This document shows, piece after piece, positions 10,733 through 20,547 of a DNA stretch of 35,895 nt (the stretch's first letter is position 1; every line of letters starts with the position of its first letter). The notes beneath the pieces were generated by a model, which made no database searches, was not told the DNA's origin, and saw only the letters and a list, made by a program, of their open reading frames with translations. Made by a program: the position numbers and the translations under genes. The stretch lies in NCBI GenBank assembly GCA_025362055.1, contig JANYIM010000088.1, positions 1-35,895 on the forward strand. The letters run 5' to 3'. The stretch is from Bacteroidota bacterium. GTDB lineage: Bacteria; Bacteroidota; Bacteroidia; Chitinophagales; Chitinophagaceae.

Positions 10733-11316
10733 TGTTACCCGCTACCTTTAATAAGAATGATAAAAAAGCAAGGCTTTTAATTTATACCGTATCGATCGTG
10801 GTATTTGCAGCAGTGGCATCGCTAAGTAAATACAAACTGAATGTTAACTTAGGATTTAATGTTCACATCTTTGCCGTTGCAAATGCCATTATCAATTCCC
10901 TGGTAATGATATTGCTTTGCGCAGGCCTTGTTACGGCTAAACAAAAAAAATACCGGGTGCATAAAAAGATAATGCTTACTGCCATCGTATTATCTGTGCT
11001 ATTCCTGGTTTCTTATATCGCCCATCACTTATTGGCAGGCGAAACAAAATTTGGTGACATTAATCATGATGGAATACTTAGTGACGAAGAAAAATTACAG
11101 GCGGGCGGATTAAGGATATTTTATTATATCATCCTGCTCACGCATATCCCATTGGCAGCAATTATGCTCCCGTTCATCTTGTTTACTGCCTACCGGGCAC
11201 TGACTGGCGAATACGAAGCACATAAAAAATTAGTAAGGATCACCTGGCCGATATGGTTTTATGTTGCTTTTTCGGGGATCATGGTTTATTTGCTGATAAG
11301 CCCTTACTATAATTGA
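10729..11316 (+). CDS. DUF420 family membrane protein with an EF-hand-like loop
   Basis: Four-TM protein following SCO1 with overlapping start/stop (aatgatg); YIAHHLLAGETKFG...YYIILLTHIPLAAIMLPFIL. Confidence 0.85.
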   Translation: MMLPATFNKNDKKARLLIYTVSIVVFAAVASLSKYKLNVNLGFNVHIFAVANAIINSLVMILLCAGLVTAKQKKYRVHKKIMLTAIVLSVLFLVSYIAHHLLAGETKFGDINHDGILSDEEKLQAGGLRIFYYIILLTHIPLAAIMLPFILFTAYRALTGEYEAHKKLVRITWPIWFYVAFSGIMVYLLISPYYN

Positions 11317-11331
11317 TCAACTGGAACTTTA

Positions 11332-12060
11332 CTACACAATTGGTTCTACAATTATCCTTGACGTACTCAGGTAAGTGATCAACACTTTAATTTTATCTCC
11401 GATCTTCAGGCTGGTGGTACTATTTTCTGCCGGAGCAAGTTTTGACTGTATCTTATCCCCGATCACATTCAGGTAAATACCATGCGGTGTTATCTTATAG
11501 ACTTCAGCATCAACGGGTGTTTTGGCTTTATGCAATTTTACAGCTGCATAAAATTCGGGGATATAACTATTATTATAAAGCTTTGCGGTTATCTTATCTT
11601 TCTTATCTGTGTTCTCCAGCGAAAAGGTCACTGCTTCATTAAGTTCTTTCTCTGTTGGTTTTATAAACCAGGGAGATATGGGTAGGGGAAAGAAAAGATA
11701 ACTATCTATTTCTTTTACAAAATATTTATCATCCACAATTTTTAAATAACCAATGAAATTATTTTCCGTACGGGATCTATTGATGAGCAGGTCCAGTGCG
11801 GTATTGTAGAGATATTGAATATTTGTGGCGATCATGCGGTCGCCCCTGTCAGCTATTCTGATATTAAAGTTAACTGCATCGCCGATATGAAAATGATGCA
11901 TCTTCTTAATTTTCTTTTCGGCTTTTAATTTTTTTTGCAGTTCTTCATCAATACTGCCATTCACCGTTTTCTTCTTGCCATTTTGCTCATATTCAATGAT
12001 GATATATTTTTTTTCGTGATTAACGAAAGAAACACTGCCTTTTATGATCGTATTAGCCAT
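11332..12060 (-). CDS. Uncharacterised protein with OB/S1-like beta segments
   Basis: N-terminal GSVSFVNHEKKYIIIEYEQNGKKKTVNGSI and C-terminal VDAEVYKITPHGIYLNVIGDKIQSKL...LKIGDKIKVLITY resemble OB/S1 folds. Confidence 0.6.
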   Translation of the reverse strand: MANTIIKGSVSFVNHEKKYIIIEYEQNGKKKTVNGSIDEELQKKLKAEKKIKKMHHFHIGDAVNFNIRIADRGDRMIATNIQYLYNTALDLLINRSRTENNFIGYLKIVDDKYFVKEIDSYLFFPLPISPWFIKPTEKELNEAVTFSLENTDKKDKITAKLYNNSYIPEFYAAVKLHKAKTPVDAEVYKITPHGIYLNVIGDKIQSKLAPAENSTTSLKIGDKIKVLITYLSTSRIIVEPIV

Positions 12061-12077
12061 GGTAAAATATAAAGGGA

Positions 12078-12473
12078 TTAGAGTGCCAGTTCTGTTGAAG
12101 GGTCCCAGAATCTTTTTTTAAAATCTACAACAGTATCATTTTTTACGTTTACCCCATCTTTTTTTAACTGTTCTTCCATAAAGGTTGGTGTGGAAAAATG
12201 ATGCTTGCCACTAAGTATCCCGTTTCGGTTCACAACCCGCTGTGCAGGTACTTTTGGCTTGGCAGAACCGGCTGCATTCATTGCCCAGCCTACCATACGG
12301 GCAGATAGCCTGGACCCAAGGTAAGCGGCAATAGCTCCATAAGAGGTGACTCTTCCTTTGGGTATTTGCCGAACAACTTCATATACATCAACAAAAAAGC
12401 TATACTCTTTGAGTGTATTCTTAGGCATTTCTTTTTTTGCCCTGCTTTTAACAACCGTTACTTTCTTCTTCAT
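12078..12473 (-). CDS. MGMT-family / alkyltransferase-like (ATL) DNA-binding protein
   Basis: IPKGRVTSYGAIAAYLG and VPAQRVVNRNG; the Cys of the PCHRV motif is replaced. Internal ATG (MKKKVTVV) preferred as start. Confidence 0.85.
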   Translation of the reverse strand: MKKKVTVVKSRAKKEMPKNTLKEYSFFVDVYEVVRQIPKGRVTSYGAIAAYLGSRLSARMVGWAMNAAGSAKPKVPAQRVVNRNGILSGKHHFSTPTFMEEQLKKDGVNVKNDTVVDFKKRFWDPSTELAL

Positions 12474-12489
12474 GATATAAAAGATACAA

Positions 12490-13369
<880 letters not shown>

Positions 13370-13585
13370 CGAACGCAAAGATAATTAATGCTGCGTTGAA
13401 ATGAAATGTTGCATAGCGGTATATGGTACAAGAGTGCGACGCAACAATTTTGAATAGTAGTACAGCAGCCTGTAACATAAAGATCACTTAACGTGTAGAT
13501 ATTTAGCTAATACTTTCCCAGTGATTAGCGGAAAATGCTTTAATTTGCAACAATTATTTAATATGATTAGACTAAACTAAAAAGT

Positions 13586-14371
13586 ATGAATACCGTTATT
13601 GTTCCTGTTGATTTTTCTCCCACATCCTTACACGCAGCCCGTTATGCTGCCCAGTTATTGGTAGGGCATTATGGTGTAACCCTGGTTTTGTACCATAGCT
13701 ATTCAAAGCCTTCAGAGGCTGAGAAGGCCCTGGCAGACCTGGAAAACCTGAAAGAGATATTGATGAAAGATCATATTGTGAAGATGGAAGTGCTGGCACA
13801 TCATGAAGATGATTTTGTAGATGGGCTGGAAAGGGCGGCAAGGCATCGTGTAGCCGACCTCGTGATCATGGGGATCACCGGAAAATCTGCACTGGCACAG
13901 GTTTTCTTTGGCAGCAATACACTAAAGATGGCAGAAACCAAAGCCTGCCCGGTTCTAATCGTTCCTGAAAACGCCTCCTTTGAGCCTATTAAGAATGTAA
14001 TGCTTACATCTGATTTTAAGAATACATTGAATTCTACACCATCTGGCCCTATCAAGGATTTCCTGGACGTATTTCACCCACAGTTGCATATTGTGAATGT
14101 AGATGAAGACCATTTCATTTCTCTTACAGAAAATTATGAAAAAGAGAAGCAGGACCTGAAACAATTATTTGCAGATTATAACCCGGAATTTTATTTCATG
14201 CGTTTATATGATGTAGATGAAGCATTGAATCTTTTTGCTGAAACCAGAAATATTGATATGATGATCGTTATTAAGAAAGACCATTCATTTCTTGGAAAAT
14301 TATTTAGGACAGACAGGACAAAAAAACTGACCTATCAAAGCAAGTTGCCCATTCTTGTGATGCATGAATAA
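13586..14371 (+). CDS. Universal stress protein (UspA family)
   Basis: VIVPVDFSPTSLHAARYAAQL and IMGITGKSALAQVFFGSNT. Confidence 0.92.
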   Translation: MNTVIVPVDFSPTSLHAARYAAQLLVGHYGVTLVLYHSYSKPSEAEKALADLENLKEILMKDHIVKMEVLAHHEDDFVDGLERAARHRVADLVIMGITGKSALAQVFFGSNTLKMAETKACPVLIVPENASFEPIKNVMLTSDFKNTLNSTPSGPIKDFLDVFHPQLHIVNVDEDHFISLTENYEKEKQDLKQLFADYNPEFYFMRLYDVDEALNLFAETRNIDMMIVIKKDHSFLGKLFRTDRTKKLTYQSKLPILVMHE

Positions 14372-14388
14372 TCGGGAAATTTATTCTT

Positions 14389-14916
14389 TTAATTACCGCT
14401 GTCGGGGCCTGCGGCCGCCGACAGGGTGATTTCGTTTAACTGATGCACCAACTGGTGATCAGCGATGTTAAAGAATGATACTATAGCTTCGTATAAGCTA
14501 TCACGTACAACAATTAATAAATGCTTGTCTGTGCCCTGGTATACCAATCTTTCTGTTAAGGCCTTTATTGCTTCGTAAAGTCCATTTCGCTGCAGTTCCA
14601 GCTTTCCTGCTTCATCAATGATCACCCAATCACAACCGCTGGCCGATGCTTCCAGTAATACGGTATTGGCTTTTTCAAAACCTTTGCTGAAAAAATGATA
14701 TTGTCCAACTGATTGTAAAGGTTCTCTTGTGTTAGCAGGATATTTACATTCTATATCAAAAATTTCTTTTGTCCGGATATCAAAAATTTTCCTTGTGCCA
14801 TCAATATCGGGCATCAACACTCCGCCAATTTTGGCTGATACATGCTTATCACACCAATGCTGCAATTCACTGGTCTTGCCACTGTGGATGGGCCTTGAAA
14901 AAATAATAATGCTCAT
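14389..14916 (-). CDS. THEP1-like P-loop NTPase
   Basis: Walker A-like SRPIHSGKTSEL, WVIIDEAGKLEL (Walker B), GGVLMPDIDGTRKIFDIRTKE as in THEP1-type NTPases. Confidence 0.7.
   Translation of the reverse strand: MSIIIFSRPIHSGKTSELQHWCDKHVSAKIGGVLMPDIDGTRKIFDIRTKEIFDIECKYPANTREPLQSVGQYHFFSKGFEKANTVLLEASASGCDWVIIDEAGKLELQRNGLYEAIKALTERLVYQGTDKHLLIVVRDSLYEAIVSFFNIADHQLVHQLNEITLSAAAGPDSGN
14393..14425. repeat. Dispersed 33-bp palindromic repeat, copy A
   Basis: ttaccgctgtcggg-N8-ccgccgacagg; same sequence and spacing as copy B; overlaps 3' end of the NTPase ORF. Confidence 0.85.
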
Positions 14917-15998
14917 GCAGTTTTTTTGAAGGTCGGCTCTGTTATAGGTCCACCGGATCCTGCGGACTGATCATTATAAGTAAGCGACCAATGTATCAAT
15001 GTGCTAAGAAAAAAATCTAATCGTTTCCAACCTTTATATGGGCTACTTTTTTGCCAGGCGGTAGCAGTTAACTGTCTTAGTACGGGCAAAAAAGATAATG
15101 TCCTGGATACCTCTTCATTATATCGCCCTTCTTTTTTTTGTAAGAACTGTTTAATGAGCTTTGTAAGAAATGGATTGATGAGCAGGAACCAGATGATGAT
15201 CGCAGTAAGTGTCCAGCTGATCGTTTTTAAAACTGCCATCCATCCTTGCTTTGTACCAGAAGCAATGAAAAACATGGCAATCGACAGGGCTACAAGTATT
15301 GAAGCGAGTAACCATAATTTTTTCTTGTTGTTTTTTTTGTCCGGAATAACGGCATAGTCTTCCTTGCTGAAAGCAGTATCGTTTCTCCAATCCATTGGGG
15401 TATTGCCAATAGAAAAGCGGGTTACTATTTTCCAGGCTAACCAGGCAATGCAGACCCCTCCCGCCAGATAGATAAAGAGGTAGGTCCCAATTACCCATTG
15501 GCCACCATTAACTGCAGCCACTCCTAATTGTTTTACAACAGCTGCAACAAAAATGTCGGTTGCTTTCCAGATTGATTGTCCAAAGAATAGCGTGAGGATA
15601 AGCAATTGTTGTATTGCCGACTCAAGCATGGTAATGATACTAAGTAACAAAATACTAAGCGGGTTGATGCGAAAAAGATTGAATAAAGCATAACCTAAAA
15701 TGGCCTGGAAAGACACTGCAATGTAAGCGGGGAAAGGGGTGTAGGGGCTTACCATAGCCTTAATTATCAACACGAGCAAAAGACTTTTTAAGATCTCTTT
15801 GTATTGATGTTCAGAAATTTGTGCAATGAAACTGATTAAGATCACTGCCAGTCCGCCTACGACCAGACCTGTAAAAGGTATTTGCAAAGCATGCATGATG
15901 CCTCCCAGCCCCGATTCACTAAAAGCCCATAATGCGGTGAGCCGCTGAATAGCTAAAATGCGCTGTTCCCGGGATAAATTTTTATGATCGATATTCAT
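14913..15998 (-). CDS. Multi-pass membrane protein, unknown function; possible S-component-like transporter
   Basis: About 8 predicted hydrophobic segments; stop/start ATGA overlap with the downstream NTPase gene. Confidence 0.75.
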   Translation of the reverse strand: MNIDHKNLSREQRILAIQRLTALWAFSESGLGGIMHALQIPFTGLVVGGLAVILISFIAQISEHQYKEILKSLLLVLIIKAMVSPYTPFPAYIAVSFQAILGYALFNLFRINPLSILLLSIITMLESAIQQLLILTLFFGQSIWKATDIFVAAVVKQLGVAAVNGGQWVIGTYLFIYLAGGVCIAWLAWKIVTRFSIGNTPMDWRNDTAFSKEDYAVIPDKKNNKKKLWLLASILVALSIAMFFIASGTKQGWMAVLKTISWTLTAIIIWFLLINPFLTKLIKQFLQKKEGRYNEEVSRTLSFLPVLRQLTATAWQKSSPYKGWKRLDFFLSTLIHWSLTYNDQSAGSGGPITEPTFKKTA

Positions 15999-16210
15999 TG
16001 CAGTAAAATAAGCCTCCTGTTACAAAGATAAGCGCTGCGGCCCGACGGGATGGCTACCTTATTTAGTAAGCCATGTATTTGTCTGCTAACAGCCAATTTG
16101 TTATTTTTATCGTTGCTACACTTTTGCTGCCATGATAGTTCAACATTTTCATATGGAAATGAAGGGTAAAGTTTTGCAAAATGGTCCGCTGCGGACAAAA
16201 AATTAAAAAC

Positions 16211-16687
16211 ATGAGTACAGAAAATAAAGCATTTATGTTAGAGGCTATTCGCTTGTCGGTGGCCAACGTAGAAGAAGGCAAGGGTGGGCCTTTTGGTGCA
16301 GTGGTGGTTAAAGATGGAAAGATCATTGCGCGAGGTGCGAATGAAGTTACTTCCAGCAATGATCCTACGGCACATGCCGAGGTGGTGGCTATCAGGAATG
16401 CCTGCATTGCATTGAATAGTTTTCAGCTGGAAGGCTGTGAGATATATACCAGTTGCGAACCTTGCCCCATGTGCCTGGGCGCTATCTATTGGGCGAGACC
16501 GGCAAAACTGTACTATGCCAATTCAAAAGAAGATGCGGCAAAAATACAATTTGATGATCAGTTCATTTATGAGGAGATCGCTAAACCTGTTAAAGAACGA
16601 AAATTATTTACGCGGCAAATGTTCAGAGAAGAAGCATTGGAAGCGTTTAAAAAATGGAGCGAAAGTACCCTAAAAAAAGAATATTGA
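16211..16687 (+). CDS. Guanine deaminase / nucleoside deaminase (CMP/dCMP deaminase fold)
   Basis: HAEVVAIRNA and CEPCPMCLGAIYWAR zinc motifs; first gene of purine operon; TGATG overlap with xdhA. Confidence 0.88.
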   Translation: MSTENKAFMLEAIRLSVANVEEGKGGPFGAVVVKDGKIIARGANEVTSSNDPTAHAEVVAIRNACIALNSFQLEGCEIYTSCEPCPMCLGAIYWARPAKLYYANSKEDAAKIQFDDQFIYEEIAKPVKERKLFTRQMFREEALEAFKKWSESTLKKEY

Positions 16688-18186
16688 TGATCCGATTCAT
16701 ATTAAATAATCAGTTGGTAGAGACCGATCAGCGTACAGGCGGTACCGTTTTAGATTATGTACGGTATCACAAAAGACTGGTGGGAACAAAGATCGGGTGC
16801 CGTGAAGGTGATTGCGGTGCCTGTACTGTTTTGGTGGGAGATATGGAACATGGAAAACTGGTATATCGTTCTATGACCAGTTGCCTGATGCCATTGGGCA
16901 ATGCAAATGGCAAGCATATTGTTTCGGTGGAAGGGGTGAACCTGCCTGCCGACAGGAAAGGCAATACTGAATTATCTCCCGTACAACAGGCAATGGTTGA
17001 TACCAATGGAACGCAATGTGGATTTTGTACCATTGGTTTTGTAATGTCGTTGACAGGATTTGTACTGAATGAAAATGCAAAACAATATGAAGCGGCCATT
17101 GCTTCGATCGATGGAAATATTTGTCGTTGTACGGGATATAAATCCATTGAAAGAGCTGCGGCTATCCTTTCTCAAAAGATGGTAGATAAACCAGGAAAGG
17201 GAACCATTGAATGGCTGGTGGAGCAAAAATATATTCCTGCTTATTTCCAGGAAATAAAAGAGCGCTTACAACAATTAAAAGATTACACCGGCCTGAAGGC
17301 CGGTGCAATTCAGGCCGGTGCAATTCAAGGCGATGCAATTCAAGGCGATGCAATTCAGGCAAATACTCCTGGAGAAAAAATAATGTTTGGCGGTGGTACT
17401 GACCTGATTGTACAAAAGGCGTTGACGGTAAAAAAATCTGCTTTACAACATTTGTTTGATGATGCCCGGTTAAAAGAAATATCATTTGAGAATGAACAAT
17501 GCCATATTGGGGCTTCCGTAACAGTTACGCAATTCGCCGAATCGAAATTGATACAGGGATTCTTTCCTGACCTTGCAAAACACATCAAGCTTATTTCATC
17601 TACCCCTATCCGTAATATGGCTACGATGGCAGGCAATATCGTAAATGCTTCACCCATTGGGGACATGAGTATTTTCTTTTTATCATTGGATAGTGACCTG
17701 CAGCTTAGTAAGAATGGCAACAAAAGGGTCATTAAACTCAGGGATTTTTATAAAGCCTATAAGCAAACAGATAAAGCCCCGGATGAGATCATTGAAAAAA
17801 TTATTTTCACGCCACCGACAAATAGCTCGTTCAGTTTTGAGAAAGTATGCAAGCGTACACACCTGGATATTGCCAGTGTAAATTCGGCCTGCCAGGTTAA
17901 GTTGAATAAGGATGGAACCATTGCCGATATTCATTTAGCAGCAGGTGGTGTAGCACCTTTCCCCAAATACCTTACAAATACCATTGAATTTTTAAAAGCG
18001 AAGAAGATCAATAAAGAGATAATTGAAGAAGCTATTAAAATAATGAATGAAGAAATAGCACCGATCAGTGATGCAAGAGGAACAGAAACTTATAAACGAT
18101 TATTATTACGCCAATTATTTTTAGCGCATATGATATCATTGGATAAAAATTTAATCGTAACAGTTAAAGATATTTTACAAACATAA
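16687..18186 (+). CDS. xdhA: Xanthine dehydrogenase small subunit ([2Fe-2S] + FAD)
   Basis: GCREGDCGACTVLVG, CGFCTIGFVMS, GNICRCTGYKSIERA, MFGGGTDLIVQ, MAGNIVNASPIGD. Confidence 0.94.
   Translation: MIRFILNNQLVETDQRTGGTVLDYVRYHKRLVGTKIGCREGDCGACTVLVGDMEHGKLVYRSMTSCLMPLGNANGKHIVSVEGVNLPADRKGNTELSPVQQAMVDTNGTQCGFCTIGFVMSLTGFVLNENAKQYEAAIASIDGNICRCTGYKSIERAAAILSQKMVDKPGKGTIEWLVEQKYIPAYFQEIKERLQQLKDYTGLKAGAIQAGAIQGDAIQGDAIQANTPGEKIMFGGGTDLIVQKALTVKKSALQHLFDDARLKEISFENEQCHIGASVTVTQFAESKLIQGFFPDLAKHIKLISSTPIRNMATMAGNIVNASPIGDMSIFFLSLDSDLQLSKNGNKRVIKLRDFYKAYKQTDKAPDEIIEKIIFTPPTNSSFSFEKVCKRTHLDIASVNSACQVKLNKDGTIADIHLAAGGVAPFPKYLTNTIEFLKAKKINKEIIEEAIKIMNEEIAPISDARGTETYKRLLLRQLFLAHMISLDKNLIVTVKDILQT
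17286..17305. repeat. Perfect palindrome CACCGGCC-TGAA-GGCCGGTG inside xdhA
   Basis: 8-bp stem, TGAA loop, overlapping the start of the 15-bp tandem array. Confidence 0.9.
17298..17357 (+). repeat. Four tandem 15-bp units inside xdhA encoding AGAIQ/AGAIQ/GDAIQ/GDAIQ
   Basis: ggccggtgcaattca x2 then aggcgatgcaattca x2, read directly. Confidence 0.95.
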
Positions 18187-18237
18187 ATCAAACGAAATGC
18201 CCTTGTGCCCTTTTAGGGGGATAGGGCAGGGCAAGGT

Positions 18238-20505
18238 ATGAAAAACAATTCCGGAAATATCGATGCAGCAGGACATGTCACGGGCAGGTCAACCTACGTT
18301 GATGATATACCTGTAATGGAAGGCGTTTTGTTTGTAAAGGTCTTTGATTCACCCAATGCACATGGTAAGATAAAAAGCATTGACTTTTCTGCTGCAGAAC
18401 AAATGGAAGGTATTGTAAAGATATTTTCCTGCAAAGATGTTCCGGGAGAAAATCAAATTGGCGGTATCATTCCTGATGAACCATTGTTGGCGGATGGAGA
18501 AGTTCATTTCCAGGGACAACCCATCTTATTGATCGTAGCAGAAAATGAAGATGCCGCTGAAGAAGCGATAAAAGCGATAAAGATCGATATAGAACCACTC
18601 CCGGTTATCACTGACCCAAGAGAGGCGTTTAAGCAAGGTAAATTATTAAGTGTATCAAGAAAATTTGTAAAGGGAGATACTGGAAATGCATTTACAAAAT
18701 GCAAATACATTTTTGAAGGACGAACAGAATCGGGCGGACAAGAACAATTATACCTGGAAACACAAGGCGCATATGCGTACCCGATAGAACACAACAGCGT
18801 AAAGATTTTTTCCTCCACGCAGGGGCCTACCCAGGTGCAACGTACGGTGGCAAGGGTGCTTGGCCTTGGCATGAATAAAGTTGAAGTGGATGTACCCCGC
18901 CTTGGTGGCGGATTTGGTGGTAAGGAAGACCAGGCTTCTGCATGGGGTGCAATGGCAGCGATGACAGCATGGATATTAAAACGTCCGGCAAAATGTATTC
19001 CTCACCGTATGGAAGATATGCGCATGACGGGCAAAAGAAATCCTTACAGCAGCGATTATAAAATTGGGCTGGATGAAGGCTATAATATTATGGCCTACGA
19101 GGCAACCTTTTACCAGAACGGTGGCGCTGCGGCAGACCTGTCGCCTGCAATTTTGGAAAGAACCCTGTTTCATGCAACCAATAGTTATCATGTTCCTAAT
19201 GTAAATGTAACTGCACATTCCTGTAAAACAAACCTGCCTCCCAATACAGCCTTTCGTGGTTTTGGCGGCCCACAGGGAATGTTTGTGATAGAAGCTGCGA
19301 TAGACCATGCTGCGAGAAGTTTAGGGATCGATACCACGCTTATACAAAGAAAGAACATGATGGATAACGGTGATGAATTTCCATATGGCCAGATCGTTAC
19401 AGAATGCGAAGCAAAGCATTGCTGGGATGAAGTGGTGAACGCGTACGATATTGAAGCAATTAAAAAAGAGGTCAACACATTCAATCAGCAAAATACATTT
19501 CATAAAAAAGGGCTTTCAATGATGCCGGTATGTTTTGGTATTTCATTTACCAACACTATGATGAACCAGGCAAGGGCATTGGTACATGTATACTCGGATG
19601 GAAGTGTAGGAGTAAGCACAGGCGCCGTTGAAATGGGCCAGGGCGTAAATTCAAAAATGATACAGGTAGCGGCAAAATGTTTTGGTATTGCTGCTGAAAG
19701 AATAAAATTAGAAAGCACTAATACTACAAGGGTAGCCAATACATCTCCTTCGGCAGCCAGTTCCACAGCTGATCTGAATGGGAAAGCATTGCTGGATGCC
19801 TGTGATCAAATCAAAGAACGGCTGTTCTCCTTTATTAAAACAGAGTTAACAGGCAATGAAGAAGAGCGTGTGGAGATAAAAGAAGAGGTGGTGTACATCA
19901 ATGACGAGGCTTCGGTGTTTAACTGGAAGAATTTAATACAACAGGCATTCATTAAACGGATCAACCTCAGTGCCAAGGGGCATTACGCCACACCTTATAT
20001 TTATTATGATAAGACAACTGAAAAAGGCCATCCTTTCGCCTATCATGTTTATGGCACAGCACTGACGATAGTAACGGTTGACTGTATACGAGGAACCTAT
20101 GAAATTGATGAAGTGGACGTAGTGCATGATTTTGGCACCAGCATCAACCGGGATGTCGATCTTGGCCAGTGCGAAGGCGGTATCGTACAAGGTATTGGGT
20201 GGATGACGATGGAAGAAGTGGTGTACAATGAAAATGGAAAATTATTATCCAATGCATTGTCAACTTATAAGATCCCGGACATTTACGCAGTGCCTAAAAA
20301 AATAAATGTACATTTTTTAAATACTGATGGAAGCGACCTGGCAATTTTTAAATCAAAAGCAGTTGGCGAACCACCACTAATGTATGGTATTGGTGCATAT
20401 TTCGCCATTCGGAATGCTGTACTGGCGTTCAATGCAAAGGCAAGCGTGCCGTATGAAGCACCCATTACTCCTGAAAAAGTGTTGATGGGATTGTATGGAA
20501 ATTAA
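18238..20505 (+). CDS. xdhB: Xanthine dehydrogenase molybdopterin subunit
   Basis: LGGGFGGKEDQA, NTAFRGFGGPQG, GAVEMGQGVNSKM and KAVGEPPLMYG catalytic-Glu motif. Confidence 0.95.
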   Translation: MKNNSGNIDAAGHVTGRSTYVDDIPVMEGVLFVKVFDSPNAHGKIKSIDFSAAEQMEGIVKIFSCKDVPGENQIGGIIPDEPLLADGEVHFQGQPILLIVAENEDAAEEAIKAIKIDIEPLPVITDPREAFKQGKLLSVSRKFVKGDTGNAFTKCKYIFEGRTESGGQEQLYLETQGAYAYPIEHNSVKIFSSTQGPTQVQRTVARVLGLGMNKVEVDVPRLGGGFGGKEDQASAWGAMAAMTAWILKRPAKCIPHRMEDMRMTGKRNPYSSDYKIGLDEGYNIMAYEATFYQNGGAAADLSPAILERTLFHATNSYHVPNVNVTAHSCKTNLPPNTAFRGFGGPQGMFVIEAAIDHAARSLGIDTTLIQRKNMMDNGDEFPYGQIVTECEAKHCWDEVVNAYDIEAIKKEVNTFNQQNTFHKKGLSMMPVCFGISFTNTMMNQARALVHVYSDGSVGVSTGAVEMGQGVNSKMIQVAAKCFGIAAERIKLESTNTTRVANTSPSAASSTADLNGKALLDACDQIKERLFSFIKTELTGNEEERVEIKEEVVYINDEASVFNWKNLIQQAFIKRINLSAKGHYATPYIYYDKTTEKGHPFAYHVYGTALTIVTVDCIRGTYEIDEVDVVHDFGTSINRDVDLGQCEGGIVQGIGWMTMEEVVYNENGKLLSNALSTYKIPDIYAVPKKINVHFLNTDGSDLAIFKSKAVGEPPLMYGIGAYFAIRNAVLAFNAKASVPYEAPITPEKVLMGLYGN

Positions 20506-20512
20506 TTTCTAT

Positions 20513-20532
20513 CCCCGCTCTGAAGAGCGGGG
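20513..20532. repeat. Hairpin CCCCGCTC-TGAA-GAGCGGGG between xdhB and allB
   Basis: Perfect 8-bp stem, same TGAA loop as the xdhA palindrome. Confidence 0.85.
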
Positions 20533-20547
20533 CAAAAGAGCAGAGCA

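Noticed and set aside
16767-17147. 126-aa antisense ORF opposite xdhA
   Set aside because: Shadow of the conserved [2Fe-2S] domains
17298-17357. CRISPR-like short repeat array
   Set aside because: Units are 15 bp, contiguous with no spacers, and in frame in xdhA; a coding tandem repeat
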